DNA of 64,000 bases from CAWBRT01 sp963832785 (lineage in GTDB: Bacteria > Acidobacteriota > Terriglobia > Terriglobales > Acidobacteriaceae), in the NCBI GenBank assembly GCA_963832785.1, contig CAWHVF010000004.1, positions 1 to 64,000 on the forward strand. Direction: 5' to 3'. A program made the translations under genes and the position numbers. The notes below the pieces were generated by a model. It searched no databases and was not told where the DNA came from. It saw only the letters and a list, made by a program, of their open reading frames with translations. Positions 26,764 through 35,410 of this stretch are shown here, piece after piece (within the stretch, counting starts at the first letter, position 1; the number at the start of each line of letters is the position of its first letter).

Positions 26764-28215
26764 ATGCAGGAAGTTTTGCTGGATTACGGCGATGGGCACA
26801 TGCGAGTCGAACTCCCTGATACGGCGGTGGTGGTGCGCTATGGCAAGACTTACACCGATCCGCCCGAGGTCAATCCGGCGGAAGCTACGCGCCGGGCCCT
26901 GGATAAGCCCCACGGATTTCCTCCGCTGCGGGAATTGGCTCGCGGGGCAAAGAAAGTCGTGATCGGCTTCCCTGACCGGGTCAAGGGCGGGGCGCAGAGC
27001 AACAGCCACCGCAAGACTTCAATTCCCATGGTTGTCGAAGAACTCGTGCGAGCCGGCACGCGAATTGAGAATATAACGCTGCTCTGCTGCACCGGGCTGC
27101 ATCGCAAGAACACGCTGGAGGAATGGCACTGGTATTTGGGCAAGGACATCGTCGACAAGTTCTGGCCCGACCGCCTGATCAACCATGACGCGGAGGCTCC
27201 CGACCTGTGTAACTTCGGCACCGATGCCATGGGCAACGTGGTCCAGTGCAACCGGCTGATCGCCGAGGCCGACCTTCCCATAGTCATCGGCCATTGCGCG
27301 GGAAACCCCTATGGCGGCTACAGCGGCGGCTACAAGATGGTGGTCACCGGCCTTTCCGGATGGCGCTCCATAGCTTCGCATCATTGCCCGTCTACCATGC
27401 ACCGCGACGACTGGCTGGGCGCCTCTCCCCATGGTCATATGCGCCATCAGTTCCGTTCCATTGGCGAGGCGATGCAAAACGGCATGGGCAAGAAATTCTT
27501 TGCCGTGGATGCCGTTGTAGGACAAAAATCCAAGGTGCTTGACGTTCAGGCCGGAGAACTGCGGGCGGTCGAGGACGCCACTTGGCCGCTGGCCGACCGC
27601 AGGACGAACATTGCCTTGGATATGGTGGAACCGGCAGACATCCTGGTAATGGGCCTGCCGCGCAACTTTCACTATGGCCCGGGAATGGGCACCAATCCTA
27701 TTCTGATGAGCCTTGCCATAGGTGGACAACTTTCCCGCGCATGGAATGCTTTCCGGCAGGGAGGCGTGATCATCGCGGCTTCCGTCTGCGACGGATGGTT
27801 TAACGCCGACTGGTTCCCCTCGTACGAAAAGACGTACGAAGCTCTGCAGAACTATTGCACAGCGACGGAGTTCCTCGCCTCCGACGATGCGCTGAAACTT
27901 TCTACCGATCCCGGATACCTTTATAAGTACTCCAACTACTACACGTATCATCCATTTCACGCCATGTCGATGATTACCGGCGGTTGCGTGCCCCTCAGCC
28001 GCTGCTCGGCCGTATTTGTGGTCGGCGCCAAATCACCCAGTTATGCTCGCGGCATGGGATTTACGCCGATCAGCACCTACGATGAAGCGATGCGGCAGGC
28101 GCAAAGATACGTGGGCCGAAATCCACGAATCCTATGCACTCCGGAGGCCTTTTCCGGCGGCGTAGGCGTGCATTTGTACCTGAAGGGACAGAAGAAAGTT
28201 GCGGGGGCCTCTTAA
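26764..28215 (+). CDS. LarA-like nickel-dependent racemase/epimerase
   Basis: The protein has 483 residues, longer than the founding lactate racemase of about 425. It has TGLHRKNT (residues 110-117), a His at 177 and Lys191 (GGYK) sixteen residues before His207. This matches the spacing of the cofactor-attaching Lys and pincer-ligand His of LarA, which isomerises 2-hydroxyacids with a nickel-pincer nucleotide. The substrate is probably a hydroxyacid or sugar acid fed by the neighbouring genes. The cofactor-making larB, larC and larE genes are not in the window. GAGAGGG precedes the ATG. It ends the main operon before a repeat element. Confidence 0.82.
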   Translation: MQEVLLDYGDGHMRVELPDTAVVVRYGKTYTDPPEVNPAEATRRALDKPHGFPPLRELARGAKKVVIGFPDRVKGGAQSNSHRKTSIPMVVEELVRAGTRIENITLLCCTGLHRKNTLEEWHWYLGKDIVDKFWPDRLINHDAEAPDLCNFGTDAMGNVVQCNRLIAEADLPIVIGHCAGNPYGGYSGGYKMVVTGLSGWRSIASHHCPSTMHRDDWLGASPHGHMRHQFRSIGEAMQNGMGKKFFAVDAVVGQKSKVLDVQAGELRAVEDATWPLADRRTNIALDMVEPADILVMGLPRNFHYGPGMGTNPILMSLAIGGQLSRAWNAFRQGGVIIAASVCDGWFNADWFPSYEKTYEALQNYCTATEFLASDDALKLSTDPGYLYKYSNYYTYHPFHAMSMITGGCVPLSRCSAVFVVGAKSPSYARGMGFTPISTYDEAMRQAQRYVGRNPRILCTPEAFSGGVGVHLYLKGQKKVAGAS

Positions 28216-28563
28216 ATGGACCTATAGCGTGTTTGTTTTCAGGTTGCACAGGCAAGGCGAGAACAAAACCTTGACCCTGATGCATTGAATGCGAGGGTTA
28301 GCGCCAAGTGAGGCCCGCCGGATGGGTGAAACTGGTTTGCTTACAGCTTGTTTCATAAATGGCTTTGAAGGTGCATTATCGTGGAAGCCCACGGCTTTAG
28401 CCGTGGGGGCAGAGGACCGAGGAAACCGGCTTTAGCCGCTGTGACGGCGTATCCACAGCGCCTAAAGGCGTTATTGTTAAGCCTTGTTTCCCACGCCTAA
28501 AGGCGTGGGCTTCCACCAGGTTCCATTTATGAAACAAGCACTAAGATTTGAAAGGAATGACTC
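28216..28563. other. Gap of 348 bp holding a composite inverted-repeat element
   Basis: Most of the gap is the 194-bp inverted-repeat element at 28346-28539. The flanks contain nothing else recognisable. The TIM-family gene begins 24 bases after the element. Confidence 0.6.
28346..28539. mobile_element. MITE/REP-like nested inverted-repeat element
   Basis: The element has perfect 17-bp outer arms (28346-28362 and 28523-28539, GCTTGTTTCATAAATGG type) enclosing an inner repeat that begins GTGGAAGCCCACG near 28381 and ends CGTGGGCTTCCAC near 28517. Each inner end is itself a small hairpin (CACGGCTTTAGCCGTG and CACGCCTAAAGGCGTG). No transposase is encoded. Such paired hairpin ends resemble non-autonomous IS200/IS605- or REP-type elements; the assignment is inferred. 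Confidence 0.6.
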
Positions 28564-29517
28564 ATGCTCCATATTTTTGTCAACCTCAAGCGCTTTGAAG
28601 TTTCCCGTAAGCTGGGCGGCGTCTGCGGCGTGGAGTCGCCAAAGGACTGGGTTGAGGGAATAATTTCCGAATGCGTTTCCCGCAATCTCGGATCTACCGA
28701 AGGCGTTGAGCTTGCGTTTCTGCTTCCCGAAACAACGATTATTCCCGCCGTGGCCAAGCTTGGTTCTTTCGAACCTTCGCAGACGAGGAATATCCGCATC
28801 GGGTGCCAGAGCGTTTACCGGGAGGACATCCGGCCGGGCGGTAACTTCGGGGCGTTTACCAGCAACCGGCCGGCGGCTGCCGCCAAGGCTGCCGGCTGCC
28901 GCTGGGCCATGATCGGCCACTCCGAAGAGCGCAAGGACAGGTTGGGCATCATCGGCGAATTCCTTTCCGCCTGCCCGCAGTGCGTCCCCGCCCCCGGAGT
29001 CGCCTCGGATGTGGTTAGCCGCATCATCAACCAGGAAGTCTTACGCGCTCTGGAAGCCGGCTTGGACGTTCTGGTGTGTGTGGGCGAGTCGGCCGAAGAG
29101 CGCGGGGGTGGCGATCTTGACCACCAGCAGCAGCGTGTTAAATCGGTGCTGAAAAGACAGCTTGAGCTTAGCTTGCGAGACACAAAAGATTTTCTCGGCT
29201 CCCGGAAAGTGATTATCGCCTATGAGCCGATTTGGGCCATCGGGCCGGGCAAGACACCGCCGAAACCTGACTACATTGACTTCGTGGCCGCGTACATCAA
29301 AAAGGTCACGGCGGAATTGTTCGGGTTTGAGCTGCCGGCCGTCTACGGGGGAGGCCTGAAAGAAGAAAACGCGGCGGGAATATGCGCGCTTGACAGCATC
29401 GATGGAGGATTGGTGGCCCTCACCCGGTTTACCGGCGAAATCGGTTTCTATCCCGAGGACCTCGAAAAAATCATGGCGGCTGCATTGAGTTGTCGTCGCA
29501 CAAAAGCAGCCAATTGA
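28564..29517 (+). CDS. Triosephosphate-isomerase-family protein
   Basis: The protein has 317 residues, about 60 longer than ordinary TpiA. The three catalytic positions are kept: K9 (with N7, VNLKRF), H119 (MIGHSEER) and E221 (AYEPIWAIGPGKT), with the phosphate-binding GGG near residue 283. The extra length lies mainly around residues 20-50 and 120-145. The enzyme may be a phosphorylated-ketose isomerase of sugar-acid or tetrose catabolism instead of the glycolytic enzyme. Its place behind the LarA-like/epimerase cluster fits that, but the intervening element may separate transcription. Confidence 0.85.
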   Translation: MLHIFVNLKRFEVSRKLGGVCGVESPKDWVEGIISECVSRNLGSTEGVELAFLLPETTIIPAVAKLGSFEPSQTRNIRIGCQSVYREDIRPGGNFGAFTSNRPAAAAKAAGCRWAMIGHSEERKDRLGIIGEFLSACPQCVPAPGVASDVVSRIINQEVLRALEAGLDVLVCVGESAEERGGGDLDHQQQRVKSVLKRQLELSLRDTKDFLGSRKVIIAYEPIWAIGPGKTPPKPDYIDFVAAYIKKVTAELFGFELPAVYGGGLKEENAAGICALDSIDGGLVALTRFTGEIGFYPEDLEKIMAAALSCRRTKAAN

Positions 29518-29600
29518 TCTGAATACTTGGAGCAGGCGCTACAAAAGAGATGAATCCACTATGCCCTGCCTGCCATCCAAACACTAAGGCTTAAGGAATA

Positions 29601-29882
29601 ATGACGGCAGCGGATTATTGGATGGGGGAGGCGTTGATACGAAAATTTGCCGTAAATATCTGTGTAAACCCTGATTGCCAAGCAGAATTCAAGCGTCTCG
29701 GCGAAGGCCAACTCACCGTACTCCCGGTCAAGAAACCGGAGTTGTGGGGTCTACCCAGGCACGCCAAGCAAAAGGTGGTTTGGTTGTGCGAACGGTGCTC
29801 ATCATCGATGTACGTACGGGCAGATCATCAATGCCACGCCATCCAAATTTTGCAGAAACCACCGCGAAGCGAAGTCGCCTGA
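29601..29882 (+). CDS. Small zinc-ribbon-like protein, unknown
   Basis: The protein has 93 residues with a CX4C pair (CVNPDC, residues 21-26) and a CX2C pair (CERC, near residues 63-66) that could bind zinc. No membrane segment is seen. It begins 15 bases after an AAGGA motif. The general pattern of a Cys pair near the N-terminus and a second before a short strand is common in small unnamed acidobacterial proteins, in my recollection. A hairpin terminator lies 86 bases downstream. Function unknown. Confidence 0.6.
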   Translation: MTAADYWMGEALIRKFAVNICVNPDCQAEFKRLGEGQLTVLPVKKPELWGLPRHAKQKVVWLCERCSSSMYVRADHQCHAIQILQKPPRSEVA

Positions 29883-29967
29883 GGTAGAACTCGCCCGGAA
29901 TCATAACACCCTAGAAACAGTCGCCTTCCGGGCGCGTAGGTTGTCTCGACGGTATTTTGGGAGTGGG

Positions 29968-30002
29968 GCGATGTCCCCGGTGTGCGCCTGGGACATCGCT
30001 TT
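29968..30002. terminator. Bidirectional hairpin terminator between convergent genes
   Basis: Perfect 10-bp arms GCGATGTCCC (29968-29977) and GGGACATCGC (29990-29999) with a 12-base loop are followed by TTTG on the plus strand. It lies between the convergent ends of the small zinc protein gene and dcyD. Confidence 0.65.
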
Positions 30003-30006
30003 GTGC

Positions 30007-31014
30007 CTACCGCTTTGAGAAGTCGAAGTAGTTGGCGTAGTGATAGAGCGCCGGCGAGCCGCCGGTGTGGACAAACAGAATGTTCTGGCCCTTCTTAAAG
30101 AAACCTTTCTGCACAAGGTCGAGCATACCGGCCATTGCTTTGCCTGTATATACCGGGTCCATCAATATTCCTTCGGTCTGCGCCAATAGTTTGACTGCCT
30201 TTACCATTTCCGGAGTAGGCAGAGAGTACCCCGGACCAACGTATTCCTCAAAACACTGGACGGCCTGCCGGGGTATCGTTCCTTTGATTCCGACGTGAGC
30301 GGCAGTTTTCTCGACCAGGCTATATACCAGATTCTCCTGCGGCTCTTTTTTGCGGCTGATATTGATGCCTATGACCGGAATATTGGTGTTGTTGCCGAAA
30401 AATCCGACCACCAGCCCGGCATGTGTGCCGGAGCTGCCGCTGGTGGTGACGACGTAGTCAAAATTGACGCCCTGGTCGAAGGCCTGGGCAATAATCTCCT
30501 CGGCACAAGCTACGTATCCGGTTGCCCCGATGGGGTTTGAGCCTCCGCCGGGAATGATGTATGCCTTTCTCCCTTCGGCGGCCACCTCGCCTGCCACCTC
30601 CTGCATGGCCTTCATCATGTCAGAGCCGCCGGGAACCACCTTCACCTTCTCAATGCCCAGCAGATTGAAGAGAAAGTTGTTGCCGTTGGCATTGGGGTCG
30701 TAGCTGCCGGGCACCCGCTCTTCTATTACAAACCTGCACTTCAGCCCTTCTTTGACCGCAGCCGCTAACGTCAGGCGGCAATGGTTGGACTGCACCGCTC
30801 CACAAGTGATCAGCGTATCCGCGCCTGCCAGCAGCGCATCCGCAACCAGGAACTCCAATTTACGGGTCTTGTTGCCGCCCCCGGCCAGGCCGAGCAGATC
30901 ATCCCGCTTCACGTAGATATTCGGCCCCCCAAAGATTTTGGTGAGGCGAGGAAGCGCTTCCAGTGGAGTCTGACCTGATGTGTAACGCCGTCTTGGAAAA
31001 CGTGCCAAATTCAT
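30007..31014 (-). CDS. dcyD: D-cysteine desulfhydrase / ACC deaminase family PLP enzyme
   Basis: The protein has about 335 residues of the fold-type II PLP family. The PLP-lysine is in GGGNKTRKLEF (about residue 49). The D-cysteine desulfhydrase/ACC-deaminase features are present: KRDDLLGLAGGGNK, CGAVQSNHCRLTLAAA, and TSGSSGTHAGLVVG for phosphate binding. It releases ammonia and a keto acid (and sulfide if D-cysteine). The start at 31014 is preferred because GGAGG lies nine bases before. It is divergent from the class V aminotransferase gene. Confidence 0.88.
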   Translation of the reverse strand: MNLARFPRRRYTSGQTPLEALPRLTKIFGGPNIYVKRDDLLGLAGGGNKTRKLEFLVADALLAGADTLITCGAVQSNHCRLTLAAAVKEGLKCRFVIEERVPGSYDPNANGNNFLFNLLGIEKVKVVPGGSDMMKAMQEVAGEVAAEGRKAYIIPGGGSNPIGATGYVACAEEIIAQAFDQGVNFDYVVTTSGSSGTHAGLVVGFFGNNTNIPVIGINISRKKEPQENLVYSLVEKTAAHVGIKGTIPRQAVQCFEEYVGPGYSLPTPEMVKAVKLLAQTEGILMDPVYTGKAMAGMLDLVQKGFFKKGQNILFVHTGGSPALYHYANYFDFSKR

Positions 31015-31372
31015 AAAATCCATCCTCCGAGTATTGCGAACCGCATGCGCTGTTCGCCGTTAGCTTGAATGGCAACCGAATCTCCCGAATCGTAACACTT
31101 GTGAGTGATCTTGCAAAACTAAACTGCAGCAACGACTGCATGCCGGCAGAGTTGTCACCCTGGGCTGCCAGCCGACTCCCTCGATTTTTTGCCGCATCTT
31201 TTATAATCATCTTGACCAGCACAGGTTCTTGTCCACAAAACCGGCGCCGCGAAACGTGCCAAGCGGGGGATGACGAAACGTGAATTTCGAGCTCGACGAG
31301 GTTCCCGGCACCAACCCGGCCCCCTGAAACTGAGCTGCAGCTCAATTAACTGCGCTCCTTTGGAGAGACGAA
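31015..31372. other. Divergent intergenic region between dcyD and a class V aminotransferase gene
   Basis: This 358-bp stretch should carry both promoters. The only open frames are short and lack features. No clear operator palindrome was seen. Confidence 0.5.
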
Positions 31373-32542
31373 ATGCAATACTTTGACATCAACGCTGTTC
31401 GCCGGGAATTTCCAATCACGAAACAAATGTTGTATTTCGATTCGGCTTTTCAGACCCCCCTGGCGGCAAGCGTCAAAGCCGCAATCGAAAAATTTCTGGC
31501 GGAAGGATTTATAGCGGCGGGGCCGAAATCCTTGTGGCTCGAGCGCGTTGAGCGGGTGCGCGCGCGCATCGCGGCGCTCCTGGGCTCGGATGTCTGCGAA
31601 ATTGCCTTCACCAAGAACACCTCGGAAGGCCTGAACATCGCCGCCAATGCGCTCCCGTTCAAGAGCGGCGACAACGTCTTGATGGTCCACGGCGATCATC
31701 CGAACAATGCCTATGCCTTTCTCCATCTGCGCCGGAAGGGAGTTGAGGTTCGCTTCGTTCCCATGACGGAGGTGATCAACGCACAGTCATTCGCCGGCAG
31801 CGTCGATGAAAGGACGCGGGCCATCTCCCTTTCTCAGGTCACTTTCCATGCCGGGCACAGGTTCGATGTCGCCGATGTTTCCCGTCTCTGCCGGCAACAC
31901 GGACTGTACCTGGTGGTGGACGCCATGCAATCCGTCGGCATTCTGCCCGTCAACGTGAAGAAATTGGGAGCTTCCCTGCTGGCCTGCGGGTCGCACAAGG
32001 GCCTGCTCGTCCCGCAAGGACTCGGCCTCCTCTACTGCGACAAGACCCTGGGCGAGTTGCAACCGGCTTATCTGGCGGCTGCCAGTCTGGCAGAGCCTCC
32101 GCTGGATCTGATCGCGCGCCCCGATTGCATGGGATTGAAACCCGGGGCCGGGCGCTTTGAAATTGGCAACTACAATCTGCCGGCAATTACTGCCTTGTCG
32201 GCGGCGCTTGATCTTATCGAGAGCATCGGCGTCGAGAATATCGAGAAGCATGTTCTTGATCTGGGCGATTATCTGATCGGGCGCATCGACGAGATCGGCG
32301 TCGGCCTGATCGGGCCGCGCAGGCGGGAATATCGCTCCAGCATCTACGTCCTCGACCTGCCGGCCGATGACTGGCTGCCGTATTTCAGCAGCCATAATGT
32401 ACGTGTCTCACCGGAACGCGGTGGCATCCGCGTGTCTTTCGCCATGTTCAATACGACCGGGGAAATCGACCGATTGGTGGATGTGATCAAAAAGCGGGAT
32501 CGTAAGCCTCTGTGCGCGCAATCCGTGGCCCGGAGCCGCTAG
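31373..32542 (+). CDS. Class V aminotransferase (cysteine-desulfurase-like fold)
   Basis: The protein has 389 residues of fold-type I, class V. The PLP Lys209 sits in ACGSHKGLLVPQG and the pyridine-binding Asp183 in VVDAMQSVG. Position SQVTFHAGHRFDV agrees with the family's substrate region. No catalytic loop Cys of desulfurases is evident, so an isopenicillin-N-epimerase-like or amino-acid lyase/aminotransferase role is more likely than Fe-S sulfur supply. It starts after a GGAGAG motif and is followed by a PPOx gene on the same strand. Confidence 0.82.
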   Translation: MQYFDINAVRREFPITKQMLYFDSAFQTPLAASVKAAIEKFLAEGFIAAGPKSLWLERVERVRARIAALLGSDVCEIAFTKNTSEGLNIAANALPFKSGDNVLMVHGDHPNNAYAFLHLRRKGVEVRFVPMTEVINAQSFAGSVDERTRAISLSQVTFHAGHRFDVADVSRLCRQHGLYLVVDAMQSVGILPVNVKKLGASLLACGSHKGLLVPQGLGLLYCDKTLGELQPAYLAAASLAEPPLDLIARPDCMGLKPGAGRFEIGNYNLPAITALSAALDLIESIGVENIEKHVLDLGDYLIGRIDEIGVGLIGPRRREYRSSIYVLDLPADDWLPYFSSHNVRVSPERGGIRVSFAMFNTTGEIDRLVDVIKKRDRKPLCAQSVARSR

Positions 32543-32664
32543 GGTTCATACAAAATAAGGAGCGAAGAGCGGAGGATAGGACGATCTTAGAAATTCCCCC
32601 GTCTAAGAGACAAATCTGCCCCAAGCTCGTCCGAACGATTTATCCAGCAGGCCAGGAGGCTCGC

Positions 32665-33156
32665 GTGAGAAGAACAGACAGAGAAATCTCAGATCAGTCG
32701 GAGGTTCTGCGTATCCTGCAAAAGGCAGACGTTTGCCGGATCGCGATGTGTGACGACAACGTGCCCTACGTGGTCACTATGAACTTCGGACTTGGGAAGG
32801 ACGGCCTTAAGTCTCTATATTTCCACTGCGCGAGCGAAGGGAGGAAAATCGACATATTAAGAAAGAACAACCTGGTCTGTTTTCAGACCGACACCGAACA
32901 CGAGTTCTTCTTGCACGACGTCAGTTGCGGGTGCAGCATGAGATACCGGAGCGTCGTGGGAATGGGCAGGATACACTTCGTCAGCGACTTGCCCGAGAAG
33001 CTCCAGGCCCTGCAGGCGATCATGAACCACTACACGCAGGAAACCGGGCATACCTTCAAGCCGGAAATGGTGGCACGCACGACCATTCTCAGGCTGGACG
33101 TCGAGGAAATTTCCGCCAAGGCGTTGGCGAGACCCGGCCATGCGAATGCTACATGA
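32665..33156 (+). CDS. PPOx-fold flavoprotein (NimA-like)
   Basis: The protein has about 163 residues of the pyridoxamine-5'-phosphate-oxidase-like split-barrel family: ADVCRIAMCDDNVPYVVTMNFGL, LYFHCASEGRKIDILRKNN and YRSVVGMGRIHFV. It binds FMN or related flavins; the NimA-type subgroup reduces nitro compounds or acts on other small molecules. The GTG at 32665 after AGGAGG (five bases) is the better start than the upstream reading, which overlaps the aminotransferase end. The role of the pair is unknown. Confidence 0.78.
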   Translation: MRRTDREISDQSEVLRILQKADVCRIAMCDDNVPYVVTMNFGLGKDGLKSLYFHCASEGRKIDILRKNNLVCFQTDTEHEFFLHDVSCGCSMRYRSVVGMGRIHFVSDLPEKLQALQAIMNHYTQETGHTFKPEMVARTTILRLDVEEISAKALARPGHANAT

Positions 33157-33396
33157 GAATGGGCCAGATGCTGTTCTGGCCCGCCACGGCGACTGTATCG
33201 TGCAGCACCGCCACGGCCGGTGCCCCATTGGCACAAGAAACCGTGATGCCCATCACGGAGAAGTTTTAATATTACCATATTATTTTCTATAAAAAGCTTG
33301 AGCATTGCTTCTGCATCAACTGCCAAGAACAACCTGGGACGGGGAGAGTAACGGGCCGATTCATGCGGAATCTTAAGGGACAGGGAGCTGGATGCG

Positions 33397-34095
33397 ATGG
33401 ATAAGCGCGTAGCCAATGCCGATGTGGCGATTGAGAAGCTGTTCGATGGGGCGACAATTCTAATGGGCGGGTTCGGGACGTGCGGTAATGCCGAAAACCT
33501 CATTCAGGCGGTGATCCGCAAGGGCACGAAAAACCTCACATGCGTGTCGAACAACGTGGGCATGGCGGATTTCGGCCTGGGGTTGCTGGTGTCGGAGGGC
33601 CGGGTTAAGAAGTTGATCTGCAGCTTTCCCGGTCTGAACAAATCTGCCGAACAGCAGGTGTTGAACGGTGAGATCGAGATCGATCTCAATCCGCAGGGAA
33701 CCCTGGTCGAGCGAATGCGCGCCGGCGGGGCAGGGATACCGGCGTTCTATACGCCGACCGCGGTGGGCACCATGCTGGCTGAAGGAAAGGAGGTTCGTGA
33801 GTTCGAAGGAAAGAAGTATCTCCTGGAGCGGGCGTTGCGTGGCAATTTTGCCTTCATCAAGGCGTGGAAAGGCGACCGCTGGGGAAACCTTGTCTATCGC
33901 AAGACTGCGCGGAACTTCCATCCGATAATGGCGACCGCGGCCGACTACGTGATCGCGGAAGTGGAAGAGTTGGTCGAACTGGGGGCGCTGGATCCCGATC
34001 ACATTCATACTCCGGGAATTTTCGTGGACGCTATTTTCCAGGGATCGAACTACGAAAAGCGGATCGAAAAGATGGTCGCGCGCAAGCGCGCGTAA
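33397..34095 (+). CDS. CoA-transferase subunit A (ScoA/AtoD type)
   Basis: The protein has 232 residues of the family I CoA-transferase alpha subunit, with the GGFGTCGNAENLI loop near residue 25 and VSNNVGMADFGLGLLV. It transfers CoA between acyl groups together with the beta subunit encoded 30 bases downstream. Substrates include 3-oxoacids, short-chain acids and glutaconate. Placed with MaoC and SDR genes, it probably activates or hands off a short acid. Confidence 0.9.
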   Translation: MDKRVANADVAIEKLFDGATILMGGFGTCGNAENLIQAVIRKGTKNLTCVSNNVGMADFGLGLLVSEGRVKKLICSFPGLNKSAEQQVLNGEIEIDLNPQGTLVERMRAGGAGIPAFYTPTAVGTMLAEGKEVREFEGKKYLLERALRGNFAFIKAWKGDRWGNLVYRKTARNFHPIMATAADYVIAEVEELVELGALDPDHIHTPGIFVDAIFQGSNYEKRIEKMVARKRA

Positions 34096-34125
34096 CGCTC
34101 AGCCGCACGCGTGGAAGGGGAGAAG

Positions 34126-34806
34126 ATGGCAGAACCAAAGATGGCACAAGCAATGGATGCTAAGGAAAATATAGCCCGCCGCGTCGCGCAGGAGATGCGG
34201 GACGGCTATTACGTGAACCTCGGTGTCGGCATACCTGTCATGGTCGCGGACTATATTCCGCAGGGAATGGAAGTTGTCCTGGAGGCGGAGAACGGCATGC
34301 TTGGGATCGGCCCGTATCCTTTCGAGGATGAAGTAGATCCGGACCTGATCAACGCCGCCAAGGAGCCCGTTACCGAGATTCCCGGAACCTCATATTTTTC
34401 AAGCGCGGACTCGTTTGTCATGATCCGGGGCGGTCATATGGACGTAACCGTGCTGGGCGGGATGGAGGTAGATGAGAAAGGCAACCTCGCCAATTGGACG
34501 GTTCCCGGCAAGAAGCTGAGGGGCGTGGGCGGCGCCATGGACCTGGTTTCCGGCGCCAAGCGCGTCATCGTCGCCATGGAACATACGACCAAGGATGGAC
34601 GCCCAAAAATCCTCAAGAACTGCACTCTGCCTCTCACCGGCGTCGAAGTCGTGGACCTGATCGTAACCGAGTTGGCCGTCATCGAGGTCACACCGGACGG
34701 CCTGCTGCTGCGCGAGGTGGCGCTGGACGTCACTGCGGAGGCGGTGCAGAAAGTAACCGGGGCTAAATTGCGGGTAGCCGAAGATTTGAAAACCATATCG
34801 ATCTGA
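34126..34806 (+). CDS. CoA-transferase subunit B (ScoB/AtoA type)
   Basis: The protein has about 226 residues of the family I CoA-transferase beta subunit. The catalytic Glu lies in EAENGMLGIGP, near residue 58, and forms the acyl-CoA thioester intermediate. Motifs VNLGVGIP and HMDVTVLGGMEVD are typical. The ATG at 34126 after AAGGGGAGAAG is preferred to a GTG at 34111. It pairs with subunit A. The next gene is a MaoC-type hydratase on the same strand. Confidence 0.9.
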   Translation: MAEPKMAQAMDAKENIARRVAQEMRDGYYVNLGVGIPVMVADYIPQGMEVVLEAENGMLGIGPYPFEDEVDPDLINAAKEPVTEIPGTSYFSSADSFVMIRGGHMDVTVLGGMEVDEKGNLANWTVPGKKLRGVGGAMDLVSGAKRVIVAMEHTTKDGRPKILKNCTLPLTGVEVVDLIVTELAVIEVTPDGLLLREVALDVTAEAVQKVTGAKLRVAEDLKTISI

Positions 34807-34888
34807 GGTTCATTCCGCATGGCGTGGCTAAAGCCAAGTCCTTGCAAAAAGCTGTTTTTGAAACAATCTGTAAGACAGAGAGGTCATC

Positions 34889-35410
34889 ATGGCAATTAAA
34901 GAAGGTTGGATGGGCCGGTACTACGAAGATTTCGAGGTCGGAGATATTTATCGTCATCGACTCGGCCGCACGGTAACCGCTACAGACAATATCTGGTTCA
35001 GTATGCTCACGATGAATGCCAATCCCGTCCACTACGACCACGCCATGGCAGCAAAATCGGCATTCGGCCGGGCGATAGTCGGTTCTACCTTGACACTCGC
35101 GTTAGTGACAGGCCAGTCGGTCAGCGACATTTCTCTGAATTCCATGACTAACTTGGGCTGGGATGAGGTGCGCCTGCCTAATCCTTTGTTCGAGGGTGAA
35201 ACGGTTTACTCGCAGAGCGAGGTTCTGGAGAAGCGCGACTCGAAATCCAAGCCCAGCGTGGGTATCGTGACCTTCAAGACCAAGGGTTTTACGCAGGACG
35301 GGAAAGTGGTTATCGAATTCAAGCGGATTGTCATGGTCTACAGGCGGGGGCAAATGCCCGAAGCGATGCTCGGCCCCCAAATCGGACCGATCGAAAAGGG
35401 AGGAAAGTAA
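34889..35410 (+). CDS. MaoC-like (R)-hydratase/dehydratase
   Basis: The protein has 173 residues of the hot-dog-fold MaoC family, with RYYEDFEVGDIYRHRLGRTVTATDN at the start and the hydratase dyad region NANPVHYDHAMA near residue 45. The longer family members of this kind include mesaconyl-CoA and other enoyl-CoA hydratases. It reversibly adds water across an enoyl-CoA bond. Its stop overlaps the next gene's start by one base, so the two are coupled. Confidence 0.85.
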   Translation: MAIKEGWMGRYYEDFEVGDIYRHRLGRTVTATDNIWFSMLTMNANPVHYDHAMAAKSAFGRAIVGSTLTLALVTGQSVSDISLNSMTNLGWDEVRLPNPLFEGETVYSQSEVLEKRDSKSKPSVGIVTFKTKGFTQDGKVVIEFKRIVMVYRRGQMPEAMLGPQIGPIEKGGK

